The notes under the pieces: generated by a model
The model's database searches: none
What the model was told of the DNA's origin: nothing
What the model saw: the letters and a program-made list of their open reading frames with translations, nothing else
Position numbers and translations under genes: made by a program
NCBI GenBank assembly: GCA_903845195.1
Contig: CAIMWO010000096.1
Location: 1-49,617 of the forward strand
Direction: 5' to 3'
Length of the DNA: 49,617 nt
Origin: an uncultured Phycisphaerales bacterium
GTDB taxonomy: Bacteria; Planctomycetota; Phycisphaerae; WQYP01
Shown: in pieces, positions 25,795 to 36,239 of the stretch
Layout of the letters: the number at the start of each line of letters is the position of its first letter
Numbering within the stretch: the stretch's first letter is position 1

Positions 25795-27168
25795 TTACAG
25801 CTCTTTCACGACCAAACTTGCCAGCCCGCTTCGTTCTGAACGGGCCAGCGTCACGTGACCGACGAGGTCAAACGACTTCAGCCGTTCGATCGTGAACGAC
25901 AACCCATTGGAATTCGCATCAAGGTAGGGGTTATCGATTTGCTCGGCATCTCCGGTGAGGACGATCTTGGTTCCTTCGCCCACGCGGCTGGCGATTGTCT
26001 TGATCTCGTGCGGGGTCAGGTTCTGGGCCTCATCGACGACCATGAACTGGTGCGGAATGCTTCGGCCGCGAATATAGGTCAGGGCTTCAAGCGAAAGTTT
26101 ACCCGAGTCGAGGTAACCCTTGAGCTTCGCCTCCACGTTGGCCGTCTCGCCACTGTGTACGCGTCGATCCGCCAAAAGGAATTCCAGGTTGTCGAAAATC
26201 GGTTTCATCCAGGCCGAGAGCTTTTCGTCTTTCGTGCCGGGAAGATAGCCGATGTCGCGCCCCATGGGCATGATCGGCCGGGCCACCAGCAGCCGCTCGT
26301 AGCGTTGCTCCTGGAAGCATTTGTACATCCCTGCAGCCAGCGCCAGAAGAGTCTTGCCCGTGCCCGCGGTGCCCATCAGTGTGACCATCTGCACATCATC
26401 ATCCAGCAGCAGATCGAGCGCCATGATCTGCTGTAGGTTCCGCGGGATCACGCCGAAGATGGGCTTCTTCGTGCGGCTGAGCGGCAGCACGGCGTTCATG
26501 CTCGGTACGTAGCGTGCGAGTCCGGCTTGGGATTCCTCGCCGCCAGCGCGAAGGAGTACGTACTCATTGGGCCGCAGTTTGGGATTCAGGTTGGCCAGAA
26601 GCGGATCGGTGATCGCGATGCGTTTATCAGTGTAGAGTTTGTCGATCACGGTGCTGGCGACCGTCAGTTCACGGTAGCCGCGGTAGAGTGTTTCGTAATC
26701 GACCTTCTGATTTTCAAAGTCTTCCGTGACCAGCCCCAACGCATCGCTCTTGATGCGCGCGTTGATGTCCTTGGTGATGAAGACCGTGTGTTTGCCTTCC
26801 TTCTTGAGGTTCCACGCGACGGAGATGATGCGGTTGTCGGGTTTGTCCATGGCCAGACCCGGCGCGCCTTCGAACTTGCCGTTCATGTTGTTCATGATGA
26901 CCGAAATCGTGCCGCCGTGGCCGTTCCACTTCACGCCGTCGGCCAGGTGCCCCTTCTCGCGCAACCCGTCCAGGTGGCGGATCGTCGTGCGCGCGGCACG
27001 CCCCACGTCGGTCGAGTCTTTCTTGAACTTGTCCAGCTCTTCCAGAACATCAAACGGAATGATGACGTGGTTGTCGGCGAAGGAGAACAGGGAATTGGGG
27101 TTGTGCAGCAGGACGTTGGTATCGAGGACAAAAAACTTGGTCAACGACGAGAGGTGTTCTTTGGCCAT
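25795..27168 (-). CDS. PhoH family ATPase with N-terminal PIN domain
   Basis: A 457-residue cytoplasmic protein joining a PIN ribonuclease domain (residues ~10-150) and a PhoH RNA helicase-like ATPase (~240-455). The PIN part starts with FFVLDTNVLLHNP, carrying the catalytic Asp16, and has DVLEELDKFKKD. The PhoH part has Walker A GTAGTGKT near residue 267, RPIMPMGRDIGYLPG, and Walker B FMVVDEAQNLTPHEIKT. This PIN-PhoH (YlaK/PhoH2) architecture links RNA unwinding to cleavage. ATG 27168 is the first in-frame ATG before similarity; a GGGCGC lies upstream. It is isolated, with gaps of ~360 and ~400 bases either side. Confidence 0.92.
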   Translation of the reverse strand: MAKEHLSSLTKFFVLDTNVLLHNPNSLFSFADNHVIIPFDVLEELDKFKKDSTDVGRAARTTIRHLDGLREKGHLADGVKWNGHGGTISVIMNNMNGKFEGAPGLAMDKPDNRIISVAWNLKKEGKHTVFITKDINARIKSDALGLVTEDFENQKVDYETLYRGYRELTVASTVIDKLYTDKRIAITDPLLANLNPKLRPNEYVLLRAGGEESQAGLARYVPSMNAVLPLSRTKKPIFGVIPRNLQQIMALDLLLDDDVQMVTLMGTAGTGKTLLALAAGMYKCFQEQRYERLLVARPIMPMGRDIGYLPGTKDEKLSAWMKPIFDNLEFLLADRRVHSGETANVEAKLKGYLDSGKLSLEALTYIRGRSIPHQFMVVDEAQNLTPHEIKTIASRVGEGTKIVLTGDAEQIDNPYLDANSNGLSFTIERLKSFDLVGHVTLARSERSGLASLVVKEL

Positions 27169-27572
27169 CCATGCGCCCTTGTAATGGCGTGTCAGTCAGG
27201 CCGGGATCATGCTCCGCTTCTCCGGCTTGGCCTGCGCGAACACTTGTCGCGCGGGGTGTGTCGGGCCTCCCATGCCCTGATCCTGACTGCGGCCCGCATT
27301 CGGCAAACCTCGATGACTGCGACCTTATCGATCGGGCGGCGATGCTCAAGGACGTCGAATGCAGGCCGATCTCCACCTCGGCATACATCGCTGCCGTTTC
27401 TAGCGTAGCCTTCGCGCGCGCCGAGGGCAAGGGGTTTGTTGAAGACACGGTTAAGATATTTTCGGCGTCGCCGGCGGCGGGGGCGGCGGGGGGGGGTGGC
27501 AACATTTTCGCTTGACGTATATCGGACGGGCGGATATTTGATTGTCCGTGGGATTCCTAAAGGAGAATGATT
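27169..27572. other. intergenic, no supported gene
   Basis: About 400 bases between the divergent PhoH and aquaporin genes. The open frames here lack ribosome sites and recognisable content. A G-run (27478-27496) precedes a possible promoter for the aquaporin, with CTTGACG at 27511-27517 as a -35-like hexamer and TATATCGG or ATATTTG as weak -10 candidates. No structural RNA was recognised. Confidence 0.5.
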
Positions 27573-28259
27573 ATGCAGCCACGCCTCGTCCCGGCTCTCG
27601 TCGCTGAACTCATCGGTACGTTCGCCCTGTGCTTCGTCGGCATCCTGGCCATTCACGCGGGGAGCGGGCTGATCGGCATCGCCCTTGCCCACGGCCTCAT
27701 CCTGGGCATCTTCATTACGATCACCGCCGCCACCTCCGGCGGCCACCTCAACCCGGCCGTCACCTGCGGCCTCCTCTTCGGTGGCAAAATCAAACTGGAC
27801 CAGGCCATTGCCTACATCATCTCCCAATGCGCCGGTGGCGTATTGGCAGGACTGGCCGTCATGGCCATCTACGGCAAGGGAGGCGCGGAGATCGTCTCCA
27901 ATGGCACGCCCGCGCTGGTCGGAGATACCACTACGATGGCGGCGCTTCTCGCGGAAGCCATTACCACCTTCTTCCTCGTCTCGGCCGTCTGGGGTACCGC
28001 CGTCGACCCCCGCGCCCCCAGGATCGGCGGCTTTGCGATCGGCCTGACCGTCACCGCCGACATTCTGGCCATCGGACCGCTGACCGGCGCAGCAATGAAC
28101 CCCGCCCGCGCCTTCGGCCCCGCCATTGCCGCGTCGCTGGGCGGAGCCAGCTACAATTGGTCCAACATGTGGATTTACTGGGTCGGCCCGATCCTTGGCG
28201 GCATCGTGGCGTCGCTGATCTACAAGAGTTTCTTCTGGCCGACCAACGCCAAGAACTAG
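27573..28259 (+). CDS. aqpZ: aquaporin (MIP family), water-channel type
   Basis: A 228-residue six-helix channel of the inner membrane. Both pore loops are present: HLNPAVTCG after helix 2 and AMNPARAFGP after helix 5. The residue after NPAR is Ala, whereas glycerol facilitators have Asp there, so water selectivity is favoured. Length is typical of AqpZ. ATG 27573 is chosen because AAAGGAG lies seven bases upstream; an ATG at 27567 overlaps that site. The gene converges with the EamA transporter 20 bases downstream with no terminator visible between them. Confidence 0.9.
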   Translation: MQPRLVPALVAELIGTFALCFVGILAIHAGSGLIGIALAHGLILGIFITITAATSGGHLNPAVTCGLLFGGKIKLDQAIAYIISQCAGGVLAGLAVMAIYGKGGAEIVSNGTPALVGDTTTMAALLAEAITTFFLVSAVWGTAVDPRAPRIGGFAIGLTVTADILAIGPLTGAAMNPARAFGPAIAASLGGASYNWSNMWIYWVGPILGGIVASLIYKSFFWPTNAKN

Positions 28260-28279
28260 CCGAGAACCCCAGCGCCGTG

Positions 28280-28795
28280 CTATTTGTCGAGCGGCGCGTC
28301 CTTAAGCGTTGTGGAAATTGCCTGCGATGCAGGCCCAGGCTGTACCGTCGCCTGAAGCGTGGGCTGAGCAACAGCTTTGCCCGGCTGTACCGATAGAATC
28401 GCCCCCGCCGTCACCAGTGCGTAGGCGGCCGCCAATCGCCACGAGATCGGCTCACCCAACCAGATATAGGCCAGCACTGCTGTGATGACCATGGAGGACT
28501 TATCGATCGGCCCCGGCCGTGCCGCGCCCGCCAGATCGATCGCCTTATACGCAGCGACCCAGGAGATTCCCGCCGCCAGCGCCGAGAGCGATAGAAATAT
28601 CCAGTTTCGCGACGACCAGGCGGGAATCTGCTGAACTTTCCCTAACACCAGCGCCACCACCCAAACCACCGGCACGATCAGTAGCGCCCGGATTGCTGTG
28701 GCCGTGTACGAATCGACGCCCTTCATTCCCGCCTTGATCAGCGCGTTCGTCGCCCCCGCTGCGATCGCCCCGATAATCGCGTACATCCACCACAT
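28280..28795 (-). CDS. EamA/DMT-type half transporter
   Basis: A 171-residue membrane protein with four to five helices, a single EamA half rather than the usual ten-helix duplicate. It starts WWMYAIIGAIAAGATNALIKAGM, has the mid-domain SYTATAIRALLIVPV and ends its membrane part with SSMVITAVLAYIWLGEPIS, the standard EamA helix. A Pro/Ala/Thr-rich ~35-residue tail follows. Such proteins work as dimers and export or import small metabolites; the substrate is unknown. A GGGG lies six bases before ATG 28795. The FabZ-like gene is upstream on the same strand, about 110 bases away. Confidence 0.8.
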   Translation of the reverse strand: MWWMYAIIGAIAAGATNALIKAGMKGVDSYTATAIRALLIVPVVWVVALVLGKVQQIPAWSSRNWIFLSLSALAAGISWVAAYKAIDLAGAARPGPIDKSSMVITAVLAYIWLGEPISWRLAAAYALVTAGAILSVQPGKAVAQPTLQATVQPGPASQAISTTLKDAPLDK

Positions 28796-28907
28796 CGCAA
28801 TCCCCTTTCAATCGATCCATAAACGAAATGACGATCGCAAAACAAAAAAAGCAAGAAGATGGCATCTTCCTGCTTCGTAGTGAGTCCTTCTGGCTTTCGG
28901 CTTCTGG

Positions 28908-29381
28908 CTAAATGCTCATTCCGGTGACCGTAGCCTCGAAAACCAGCGTTCCATTATTGATTCCCTGGCACTTGGCGATGCATCGCCTCCGGCTGATCTC
29001 GACCACCTTGGCGATCATGTACAATCGCGCCGGCGGCACGACCGTCCCCCGAAACCGCACCTCGTCGCACTTGGCGAATCCGATGAATCCCATCTCCGGA
29101 TGCTTTCTCATGGTCCAGAACGCGCAGGCTTGTGCCGCACATTCAATCATCATCACGCCGGGCATCAGCGGCCGTCCCGGAATGTGTCCGCGCACCCAGA
29201 AGTCGTCCAGAGAAATGTCCTTGAACGCGACGATGGCGTCATTCGGATCATCGATGTGCACGATGCCCGAGAGCATTTCCATTTCAAAGCGTTGGGGAAT
29301 GACCGCGCGAATGCCTTCGATGTCGATGGCCACTTTATTCAGGTCCAGCCCCGAAATATCGTACAAAAAACTCGGTGCCAT
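28908..29381 (-). CDS. FabZ-like (3R)-hydroxyacyl-ACP dehydratase
   Basis: A 157-residue hotdog-fold protein. The dehydratase core is plain: VRGHIPGRPLMPGVMMIECAAQ in outline, with the catalytic His in GHIPGRP and Glu in MMIECAAQ; FabZ has GHFPxxPVMPGVLxxEAxAQ at this place. The N-terminal ~30 residues (SGLDLNKVAIDIEGIRAVIPQ) precede the standard MLSGIVHID segment. It would dehydrate beta-hydroxyacyl-ACP in fatty acid elongation, or a related thioester. It is separate from any fab operon here, so it may be a second copy with a special substrate. GAGGG lies just upstream of ATG 29381. Confidence 0.82.
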   Translation of the reverse strand: MAPSFLYDISGLDLNKVAIDIEGIRAVIPQRFEMEMLSGIVHIDDPNDAIVAFKDISLDDFWVRGHIPGRPLMPGVMMIECAAQACAFWTMRKHPEMGFIGFAKCDEVRFRGTVVPPARLYMIAKVVEISRRRCIAKCQGINNGTLVFEATVTGMSI

Positions 29382-29589
29382 GAGCCCTCATATCTTTGTT
29401 ACAGTCTTCCAACGATCGTCAATTTTCTTTCAGCTATACACGACTAGACGGATCATGGTGGGATTGAATCAAGCATCTTCAGTTGAGCGGGCACAACCTC
29501 ACCGCAGACCGGCAGGTACGCCGCCAGGCAACCAGTAGCGTGCGCGCTCCGCCAGAGCACCGTCGGGTGAATAAGACGTGGTCCGCTGC

Positions 29590-29802
29590 TTACGGCGTCG
29601 TGGAGCGGGTCTCAAGCACCTTCACGCGGATGTTCTGCGCCTGGGACTTGATGTCCTGCATCGATTTCCGTACGCGCGTGCCGGCCGCTTTGTTGCCGCC
29701 GACCGCTTTCTGATAGTCTTCTTTTGCGGCCGCGACCAGTTTTTCCAACTGCTCGAACTCATCAACCGCGGGGGTCGATGGGGTAATAGGGTTATTAGTC
29801 AT
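29590..29802 (-). CDS. small histone H1/Hc1-like nucleoid protein
   Basis: A 70-residue basic helical protein. EFEQLEKLVAAAKEDYQKA followed by GNKAAGTRVRKSMQDIK matches the conserved core of Hc1-type and Bacteroidota 'histone H1' proteins, where GNKAAxxRxR is the hallmark. These small Lys/Arg-rich helical proteins bind DNA non-specifically. GGAGG lies about ten bases before ATG 29802. It is the last gene of the minus-strand chaperone cluster. Function in chromatin compaction is inferred from the family. Confidence 0.75.
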   Translation of the reverse strand: MTNNPITPSTPAVDEFEQLEKLVAAAKEDYQKAVGGNKAAGTRVRKSMQDIKSQAQNIRVKVLETRSTTP

Positions 29803-29958
29803 GGCAAAACAACCTCCGCAAGGGCATGGGGAATAGGACCACTTGTCCCGTAAAGCTCTATTTTCATCGAAACCTTGCGGTTTTCAAGCGCCCGCTACGC
29901 AATTACGGGTCCATGGACGTTTTCCATTGCCCCGCATCCCACCCCACCGCCCCGCCCA

Positions 29959-30207
29959 TCACCGCCGATCCGGAGGCATCTGCTGCGTTCCCGCTGGCGG
30001 TTGCTGCGGCAAATCATCATCGTTTCCCGTCGGATCGATCGGCCGGGACGTCGTGTACTTCCCTTCGATCCAATTGCTCAAATCCACCAGCCGGCACCGC
30101 TGCGAACAAAATGGAAACGTTGCCGTTTCCACCCCTGGAAGCAACGTTTTGCAGATTGGACACTTGAAGATGGTCCCGTCATTCCCGATTTTACGTGGCT
30201 TATCCAT
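29959..30207 (-). CDS. yacG: YacG-like zinc-ribbon protein
   Basis: An 82-residue protein with four cysteines in CPICKTLLPGVETATF then PFCSQRCRLVDLSNWIEGKY, the zinc-binding signature of YacG. In Escherichia coli YacG binds DNA gyrase and blocks DNA binding; the gene is normally next to coaE. Here it lies in the chaperone cluster, between fmdB-like and histone-like genes. The acidic and Pro/Gln-rich tail (residues 60-82) looks disordered. No strong ribosome site is visible before ATG 30207. The Cys spacing (C-x2-C-x15-C-x3-C) is exactly that of the family. Confidence 0.86.
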   Translation of the reverse strand: MDKPRKIGNDGTIFKCPICKTLLPGVETATFPFCSQRCRLVDLSNWIEGKYTTSRPIDPTGNDDDLPQQPPAGTQQMPPDRR

Positions 30208-30299
30208 ACGTCACCGCAAGACCCCATGACCCATGACACGCTGACTAAGTATATCCCGCTGAGCCCCCCGGGTCATCGTGCCTGCCCACAGCCCCCGTG

Positions 30300-30632
30300 T
30301 CACTTCTTCGGCGGGGCACTTTTCGTTTCGGATTTTGTCGGAGCACTCGGCGTGCTCTCGCTCTTACCCGAACCGCTTTCGGTCTTGCCCGCTGTGGTAC
30401 TGGGAGTGCTCGTGCCGCTATCCGCCTTGGCCGCAGACTTGTACGAATCCGACCGGTAGTCCGTGATGTAGAATCCCGACCCCTTGAACAGAAACCCCGC
30501 GCCACCGGAAATCAGCCGCTTCACTTTTCGCTTTTTGCACTTAGGACAGACGATCGTCGGCTTCGACTTGATGGACTGAAACTCTTCAAAAGCATGTCCG
30601 CACGCGCTGCAGGCATATTCGTAAGTGGGCAT
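30300..30632 (-). CDS. FmdB-family zinc-ribbon regulatory protein
   Basis: A 110-residue protein whose first ~50 residues are the FmdB zinc ribbon: MPTYEYACSACGHAFEEFQ, then PTIVCPKCKKRKVKRLIS and the GGAGFLFKGSGFYITDYR motif that follows in this family. The remaining ~55 residues are a Ser/Thr/Lys/Pro-rich low-complexity tail, common in these proteins. FmdB-type proteins are small zinc-binding factors, originally tied to regulation of formamidase, with unknown general role. It starts 16 bases after the grpE stop, so it belongs to the dnaJ-grpE transcript. Confidence 0.88.
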   Translation of the reverse strand: MPTYEYACSACGHAFEEFQSIKSKPTIVCPKCKKRKVKRLISGGAGFLFKGSGFYITDYRSDSYKSAAKADSGTSTPSTTAGKTESGSGKSESTPSAPTKSETKSAPPKK

Positions 30633-30648
30633 GGGAACTCCAAACTCT

Positions 30649-31167
30649 CTATTTGCTGACCTTGACCTTTGCCGGCCGCAGTACGCGATCGCCGATCTTG
30701 TACCCCTGCTGGAAGGTCTGCACGACCGTCATCGGCGGCTTGCCTTCCACTGCTTCCTGCATGATCGCTTCATGCTGATGCGGATCGAACGGCAGGCCCG
30801 TCGGGTCGAACGTCTCAATCCCGCGCGTGGCCAACACTTTCTTCAGTTCATCATAGGTAATCTTAATGCCGTTAAGCACCATCGCCGCGTCCACTTTTGA
30901 CGGGTCCACGGCCAAGGCCATGTCGAAATGATCGAGCACCTGCAGCATCGACTTGGCGAAGTCGGCATCGGCATTCTGCTTGGCGTCCAGCACCTCGCGC
31001 GCCGCCCGCCGCTGCAGATTCTGATAGTCCGCCTGCCACCGCGTTAGCTTGACGCGCAGCTCCGACAGCTCCTTTTCGGCCGCCGCGACCTGATCCAAAT
31101 CCGCACTCGTCACCGGCGCTTCGTCCGCCGGTTGATCCGCCTGATTCTTCACTTCATCATCTGCCAT
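30649..31167 (-). CDS. grpE: GrpE nucleotide-exchange factor
   Basis: A 172-residue cofactor that releases ADP from DnaK. An acidic N-terminus leads into a long coiled coil (ELSELRVKLTRWQADYQNLQRR), then MLQVLDHFDMAL, and the C-terminal beta-domain with FDPHQHEAIMQEAVEG and VVQTFQQGYKIGDRVLRPAKV, all diagnostic of GrpE. ATG 31167 is used; an adjacent upstream GTG codon would only add one residue. It lies 44 bases after dnaJ and 16 before the fmdB-like gene. dnaK is not in the window. Regulated with the chaperone cluster, though no CIRCE element was found. Confidence 0.94.
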   Translation of the reverse strand: MADDEVKNQADQPADEAPVTSADLDQVAAAEKELSELRVKLTRWQADYQNLQRRAAREVLDAKQNADADFAKSMLQVLDHFDMALAVDPSKVDAAMVLNGIKITYDELKKVLATRGIETFDPTGLPFDPHQHEAIMQEAVEGKPPMTVVQTFQQGYKIGDRVLRPAKVKVSK

Positions 31168-31211
31168 CACACACCCCGTGATTGTTACCCGTGTATTCCG
31201 TTCTCATCATC

Positions 31212-32372
31212 CTATTCCGTCTCTTCATCAGCGCCCGAGCGCGTCACGTAACTTTTTAGTTTGTCGAAGAAGCTCTTCCGCGCCGGCAGCACGTGAAACT
31301 CTTCAGTTTCCGCATACTGCCGCAGCAATTCTTCCTGCTTCTTGGCGAGCTTCTTGGGAACCTCCAGTACGATCTGCACCAGTTCATGCCCTTGCTGGCC
31401 GCTCCGCAGATCCGGCAGCCCCAGTCCCTTGAGCATCAACACGTCGCCGTGCTGCGTGCCCGGCGGCACGCGTAGATGCGACTTGCCGAAAAGCGTCGGC
31501 ACTTCCACATCCGCCCCCAGGGCCGCCTGCGCAAAAGACACCGGCAACTGCATCACGAGATGATTCTCATCCCGCGCGAAAAATTCGTGCCCCTTCACCC
31601 GCACGTACGCGTGCAGGTCACCATGCGGGCCCCCATTCTCGCCCGGCTCACCTTCACCGCGAACACGCACCGCCTGTCCGTCGTGAACGCCTGCCGGAAT
31701 CTTCACCGCGACCGTGCGTTTCTTCGGATGTCGCCCTGATCCGTCGCACGTCGCGCACGGCGTTTCCACTGTCGACCCCTGTCCCATGCAATGCGGACAC
31801 GTGGTCACCATCTGAAACATTCCGCCGAAACCGCGCTGCGCGACCTGCCCGCGTCCGCCGCAGGTGCGGCAGGCCACGCGCTTAGTGCCGGGCTTGGCGC
31901 CCGATCCGCCGCACGCTTCGCAGACATCCTGCCGGGTGAAATCGACTTCCCGCTCGCATCCCTTGGCCACATCCTGCAGCGTGATCTGCACCTGCGTTTC
32001 CAGATCGTACCCGCGCGTGACCCGTGGTCCGCCACCGCCGCGCTGCCGTTGCTGACCGAACGGGCTGCCGCCGAAAAATGCTGAGAAAAGGTCCTCAATG
32101 CTCGACACATCCATGTGCGAGTAATCGTGCATCGTGGTGCCGCGGAGGCCTTCATGCCCGTACTGGTCGTACCGGGCGCGTTTTTCCGGATCCGAAAGCA
32201 CCTCATACGCTTCGGCTGCTTCCTTAAACTTGTGCTCCGCATCCTTGTCCCCGGAGTTCTTGTCGGGATGATGCTTCAGCGCCGCCTGGCGATACGCCTT
32301 CTTGACCTCGTCGACCGACGCGGATTTGCTGATCTCCAGCACCTCGTAGTAATCGCGTTTCGCTGTCGGCAT
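31212..32372 (-). CDS. dnaJ: chaperone DnaJ (type I)
   Basis: A 386-residue Hsp40. The J-domain (residues ~5-70) has the HPD motif in [12 protein letters not shown] short Gly/Phe region ([16 protein letters not shown]) follows. The zinc-finger domain has all four repeats: [24 protein letters not shown] and CATCDGSG. The C-terminal peptide-binding beta-sandwich runs from [16 protein letters not shown] to [16 protein letters not shown]. It stimulates DnaK ATPase and binds unfolded clients. The start is ATG 32372; a GTG six bases upstream is also in frame. A perfect palindrome lies between this gene and groEL1. Confidence 0.96.
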   Translation of the reverse strand: MPTAKRDYYEVLEISKSASVDEVKKAYRQAALKHHPDKNSGDKDAEHKFKEAAEAYEVLSDPEKRARYDQYGHEGLRGTTMHDYSHMDVSSIEDLFSAFFGGSPFGQQRQRGGGGPRVTRGYDLETQVQITLQDVAKGCEREVDFTRQDVCEACGGSGAKPGTKRVACRTCGGRGQVAQRGFGGMFQMVTTCPHCMGQGSTVETPCATCDGSGRHPKKRTVAVKIPAGVHDGQAVRVRGEGEPGENGGPHGDLHAYVRVKGHEFFARDENHLVMQLPVSFAQAALGADVEVPTLFGKSHLRVPPGTQHGDVLMLKGLGLPDLRSGQQGHELVQIVLEVPKKLAKKQEELLRQYAETEEFHVLPARKSFFDKLKSYVTRSGADEETE

Positions 32373-32399
32373 GCTCACTTGCTTTCATTCACGAACAAA

Positions 32400-32423
32400 G
32401 CCCAGAGATCGCGATCTCTGGGC
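32400..32423. terminator. perfect 24-bp palindrome between groEL1 and dnaJ
   Basis: GCCCAGAGATCG (32400-32411) is followed directly by its exact complement CGATCTCTGGGC. On the transcribed (minus) strand it is followed by TTTGTT, a weak T-tract. It can work as a partial terminator or processing hairpin that lowers dnaJ-grpE expression relative to groEL. Confidence 0.55.
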
Positions 32424-32455
32424 CCTGTTGACTTGTCAACCCTGTGTGCCACGAC

Positions 32456-34069
<1,614 letters not shown>

Positions 34070-34095
34070 GGTTCTGTTCCTATTCTGAAACGTTT

Positions 34096-34182
34096 ACCAA
34101 CCACGAAGTCACGAAGGCACGAAGCAAGACCAAAGAATGCAGTTCATTCTCCGCGTCCTCATGCCGACGTGGTTCAAAATTC
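34096..34182. repeat. CACGAAG-type inverted repeat between groES and groEL1
   Basis: Left arm 34096-34128 (ACCAACCACGAAGTCACG, then AAGGCACGAAGC) and right arm 34149-34182 (CCGCGTCC then CGACGTGGTTCAAAATTC) are imperfect reverse complements with a ~20-base spacer. It lies between two chaperonin genes and would form an mRNA hairpin there. Confidence 0.62.
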
Positions 34183-34471
34183 ATTTCACGACTACGCCGA
34201 GCAGATCGCTCTCCCGCAGGATCACGAACTTCTCATCATTGACCTTGATTTCAGTGCCGGCATATTTGCCGTAGTAGACTTCGTCGCCCACGTTCACCGC
34301 GATCGGCGAACGCTTGCCCGAGTCGAGCATCTTCCCCGGACCGGTCGAGATGACCTTGCCACGGGTGGGCTTTTCCTTGGCGCCTTCCGGCAAAACGATC
34401 CCGGATGCGGTCTTGGTTTCGGCTTCAGCCTGCTTGACTACGAGACGATCATCGAGAGGACGAATTTTCAT
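34181..34471 (-). CDS. groES: co-chaperonin GroES
   Basis: A 96-residue Hsp10, standard length, that caps the GroEL ring. It opens MKIRPLDDRLVVKQAEAE, carries the mobile loop segment TASGIVLPEGAKEKPTRGKV with the IVLPE contact motif, and ends YAGTEIKVNDEKFVILRESDLLGVV. ATG 34471 follows AGGAG by nine bases; an in-frame ATG 17 codons upstream lies inside the gap after groEL2. It sits 73 bases downstream of groEL2 and upstream of groEL1, so one GroES serves two GroELs. Confidence 0.95.
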   Translation of the reverse strand: MKIRPLDDRLVVKQAEAETKTASGIVLPEGAKEKPTRGKVISTGPGKMLDSGKRSPIAVNVGDEVYYGKYAGTEIKVNDEKFVILRESDLLGVVVK

Positions 34472-34521
34472 TTGTTTCTGCTCCTGTGTTCTTGATTGCT
34501 CTGGTTCCGTTTCCTGTTCCA

Positions 34522-34539
34522 AACTCCGAATTCGGAGTT
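34522..34539. repeat. 18-bp perfect palindrome between groEL2 and groES
   Basis: AACTCCGAATTCGGAGTT reads the same on both strands. It resembles the CCGAATTC units in the repeat cluster near 45990, so it may be one more dispersed repeat, or a hairpin in the chaperonin mRNA. Confidence 0.5.
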
Positions 34540-34544
34540 CATGT

Positions 34545-36239
34545 TTACATCATTCCGCCCATGCCACCCATGCCGCCCATACCTCCCATGCCGCCGCCCA
34601 TTCCACCCATGCCTTCCATGCCGCCGCCTGGGGGGCCGCCGGCGCCCTTGGGTTGGGGCTTGTCGACGATGATGGCATCGGTCGTCAGCAGCAGCGTCGC
34701 CACGCTCGAAGCGTTCTCCAGCGCACTGCGTTCCACCTTGGTCGGCGTGATGATGCCGGCCTTGATCATGTCTTGTTCAAAATTCAGCGTCAGGGCGTTA
34801 AAGCCATAGTTCCCCTTGCCCGCCAACACCTTCTTCACGATGACTGCTCCTTCTTCACCGGCGTTCTCGGCGATGCACCGCAGGGGTTCCTGCAGGGCCC
34901 GTCGCACGATTTCCACGCCGGTCTTCTCATCCGCGCTGTTTGTCTCAATCGCGTCAAGCACGCTCAAACTCCGCAGCAGCGACACTCCGCCGCCCGGAAG
35001 AATGCCTTCTTCCACCGCGGCCCGCGTCGCATGCAGCGCGTCTTCGACGCGTGCCTTCTTTTCCTTCATTTCCGATTCCGTCGCAGCGCCGACGTTGATC
35101 TGCGCCACGCCGCCGGCCAACTTGGCCAGCCGTTCCTGTAACTTTTCCTTGTCGTAATCGCTGGTCGTCGTCGCGATCTCGCGGCGAATCTGCTCGATGC
35201 GCCCCTTGATCGCGTCGTGCTTGCCGGCGCCTTCGATGATGATCGTATTGTCGTTGTCGATCTCAATCTTCTTGGCCTGGCCCAGTTCCTGGACCGTGAC
35301 CTTGTCAAGCTCGATGCCCAGATCCTTCATGATGGCCTTGCCGCCAGTGAGGATCGCAATGTCTTCCAACATCGACTTGCGCCGATCGCCGTAACCCGGG
35401 GCCTTCACCGCAACCACCTGCAGGATGCCGCGGAGCTTGTTGACCACCAGCGTGGCCAGAGCCTCGCCGTCGATGTCTTCCGCAATGATCAGCAACGGGC
35501 GCTTGGCCTGCTGGATCTTCTCCAGGATCGGCACCAGTTTGGCCGCCGTGGAAATCTTGTCTTCATAAATCAGCACGTACGCGCGTTCCAGGTTCACCGT
35601 CATGTTGTCCTGATCGGTGATGAAGTTCGGCGAGAGGTAACCGCGATCGAACTGCATGCCTTCGACGACGTTCACGAACGTTTCGAGCGACTTGCCTTCC
35701 TCAACCGTGATGACGCCGTCCTTGCCAACCTTCTGGAAGGCGTCGGCCATGATTTTGCCGATTGCCTTGTCGTTGTTGGCGGAGATCGCCGCAACGTTGG
35801 CAACTTCCGTCTCGTCATTAACATTCAACGGCTTGCTCAGCTTCTTGAGGTTCTCGGAAACGGCCGAAACCGCTTTGCCGATGCCCCGCGCCAAAGCCAT
35901 GGCATCCGCTCCGGCAGCCAGGTTGCGATAGCCTTCCTTAAAGATGGCTTCCGCAAGTACCGTCGCCGTCGTCGTGCCGTCACCGGCCACATCGGACGTC
36001 TTGCTGGCGGCTTCCTTCACGAGCTGCGCGCCGACATTTTCAAATTTGTCGCTCAGTTCAATCTCTTCCGCCACCGATACGCCGTCCTTCGTGACGGTAG
36101 GGGCGCCCCAACCCTTATCGAGCACGGCGGTTCGCCCGCGCGGTCCCAGCGTGGCCTTCACGGCCGCGGCCAACTTGGTCACGCCCGCCAGCAGGCTCTT
36201 GCGTGCGGACTCATCGAACGAAATCAGTTTTACTGCCAT
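34545..36239 (-). CDS. groEL: chaperonin GroEL paralogue 2, with GGM tail
   Basis: A 564-residue Hsp60 subunit and first gene of the chaperone cluster. The ATPase landmarks are complete: [24 protein letters not shown] (Asp52), [15 protein letters not shown] (Asp87) and [19 protein letters not shown]. It ends with a classical GGM tail ([16 protein letters not shown] and more), which faces the cage interior and promotes folding. AAGGAG lies eight bases before ATG 36239. Sequence similarity to paralogue 1 is high in the core, but tails, apical domain and residue 41 (Asp here) differ. The upstream promoter was not clearly identified and no CIRCE repeat was found. Confidence 0.96.
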   Translation of the reverse strand: MAVKLISFDESARKSLLAGVTKLAAAVKATLGPRGRTAVLDKGWGAPTVTKDGVSVAEEIELSDKFENVGAQLVKEAASKTSDVAGDGTTTATVLAEAIFKEGYRNLAAGADAMALARGIGKAVSAVSENLKKLSKPLNVNDETEVANVAAISANNDKAIGKIMADAFQKVGKDGVITVEEGKSLETFVNVVEGMQFDRGYLSPNFITDQDNMTVNLERAYVLIYEDKISTAAKLVPILEKIQQAKRPLLIIAEDIDGEALATLVVNKLRGILQVVAVKAPGYGDRRKSMLEDIAILTGGKAIMKDLGIELDKVTVQELGQAKKIEIDNDNTIIIEGAGKHDAIKGRIEQIRREIATTTSDYDKEKLQERLAKLAGGVAQINVGAATESEMKEKKARVEDALHATRAAVEEGILPGGGVSLLRSLSVLDAIETNSADEKTGVEIVRRALQEPLRCIAENAGEEGAVIVKKVLAGKGNYGFNALTLNFEQDMIKAGIITPTKVERSALENASSVATLLLTTDAIIVDKPQPKGAGGPPGGGMEGMGGMGGGMGGMGGMGGMGGMM

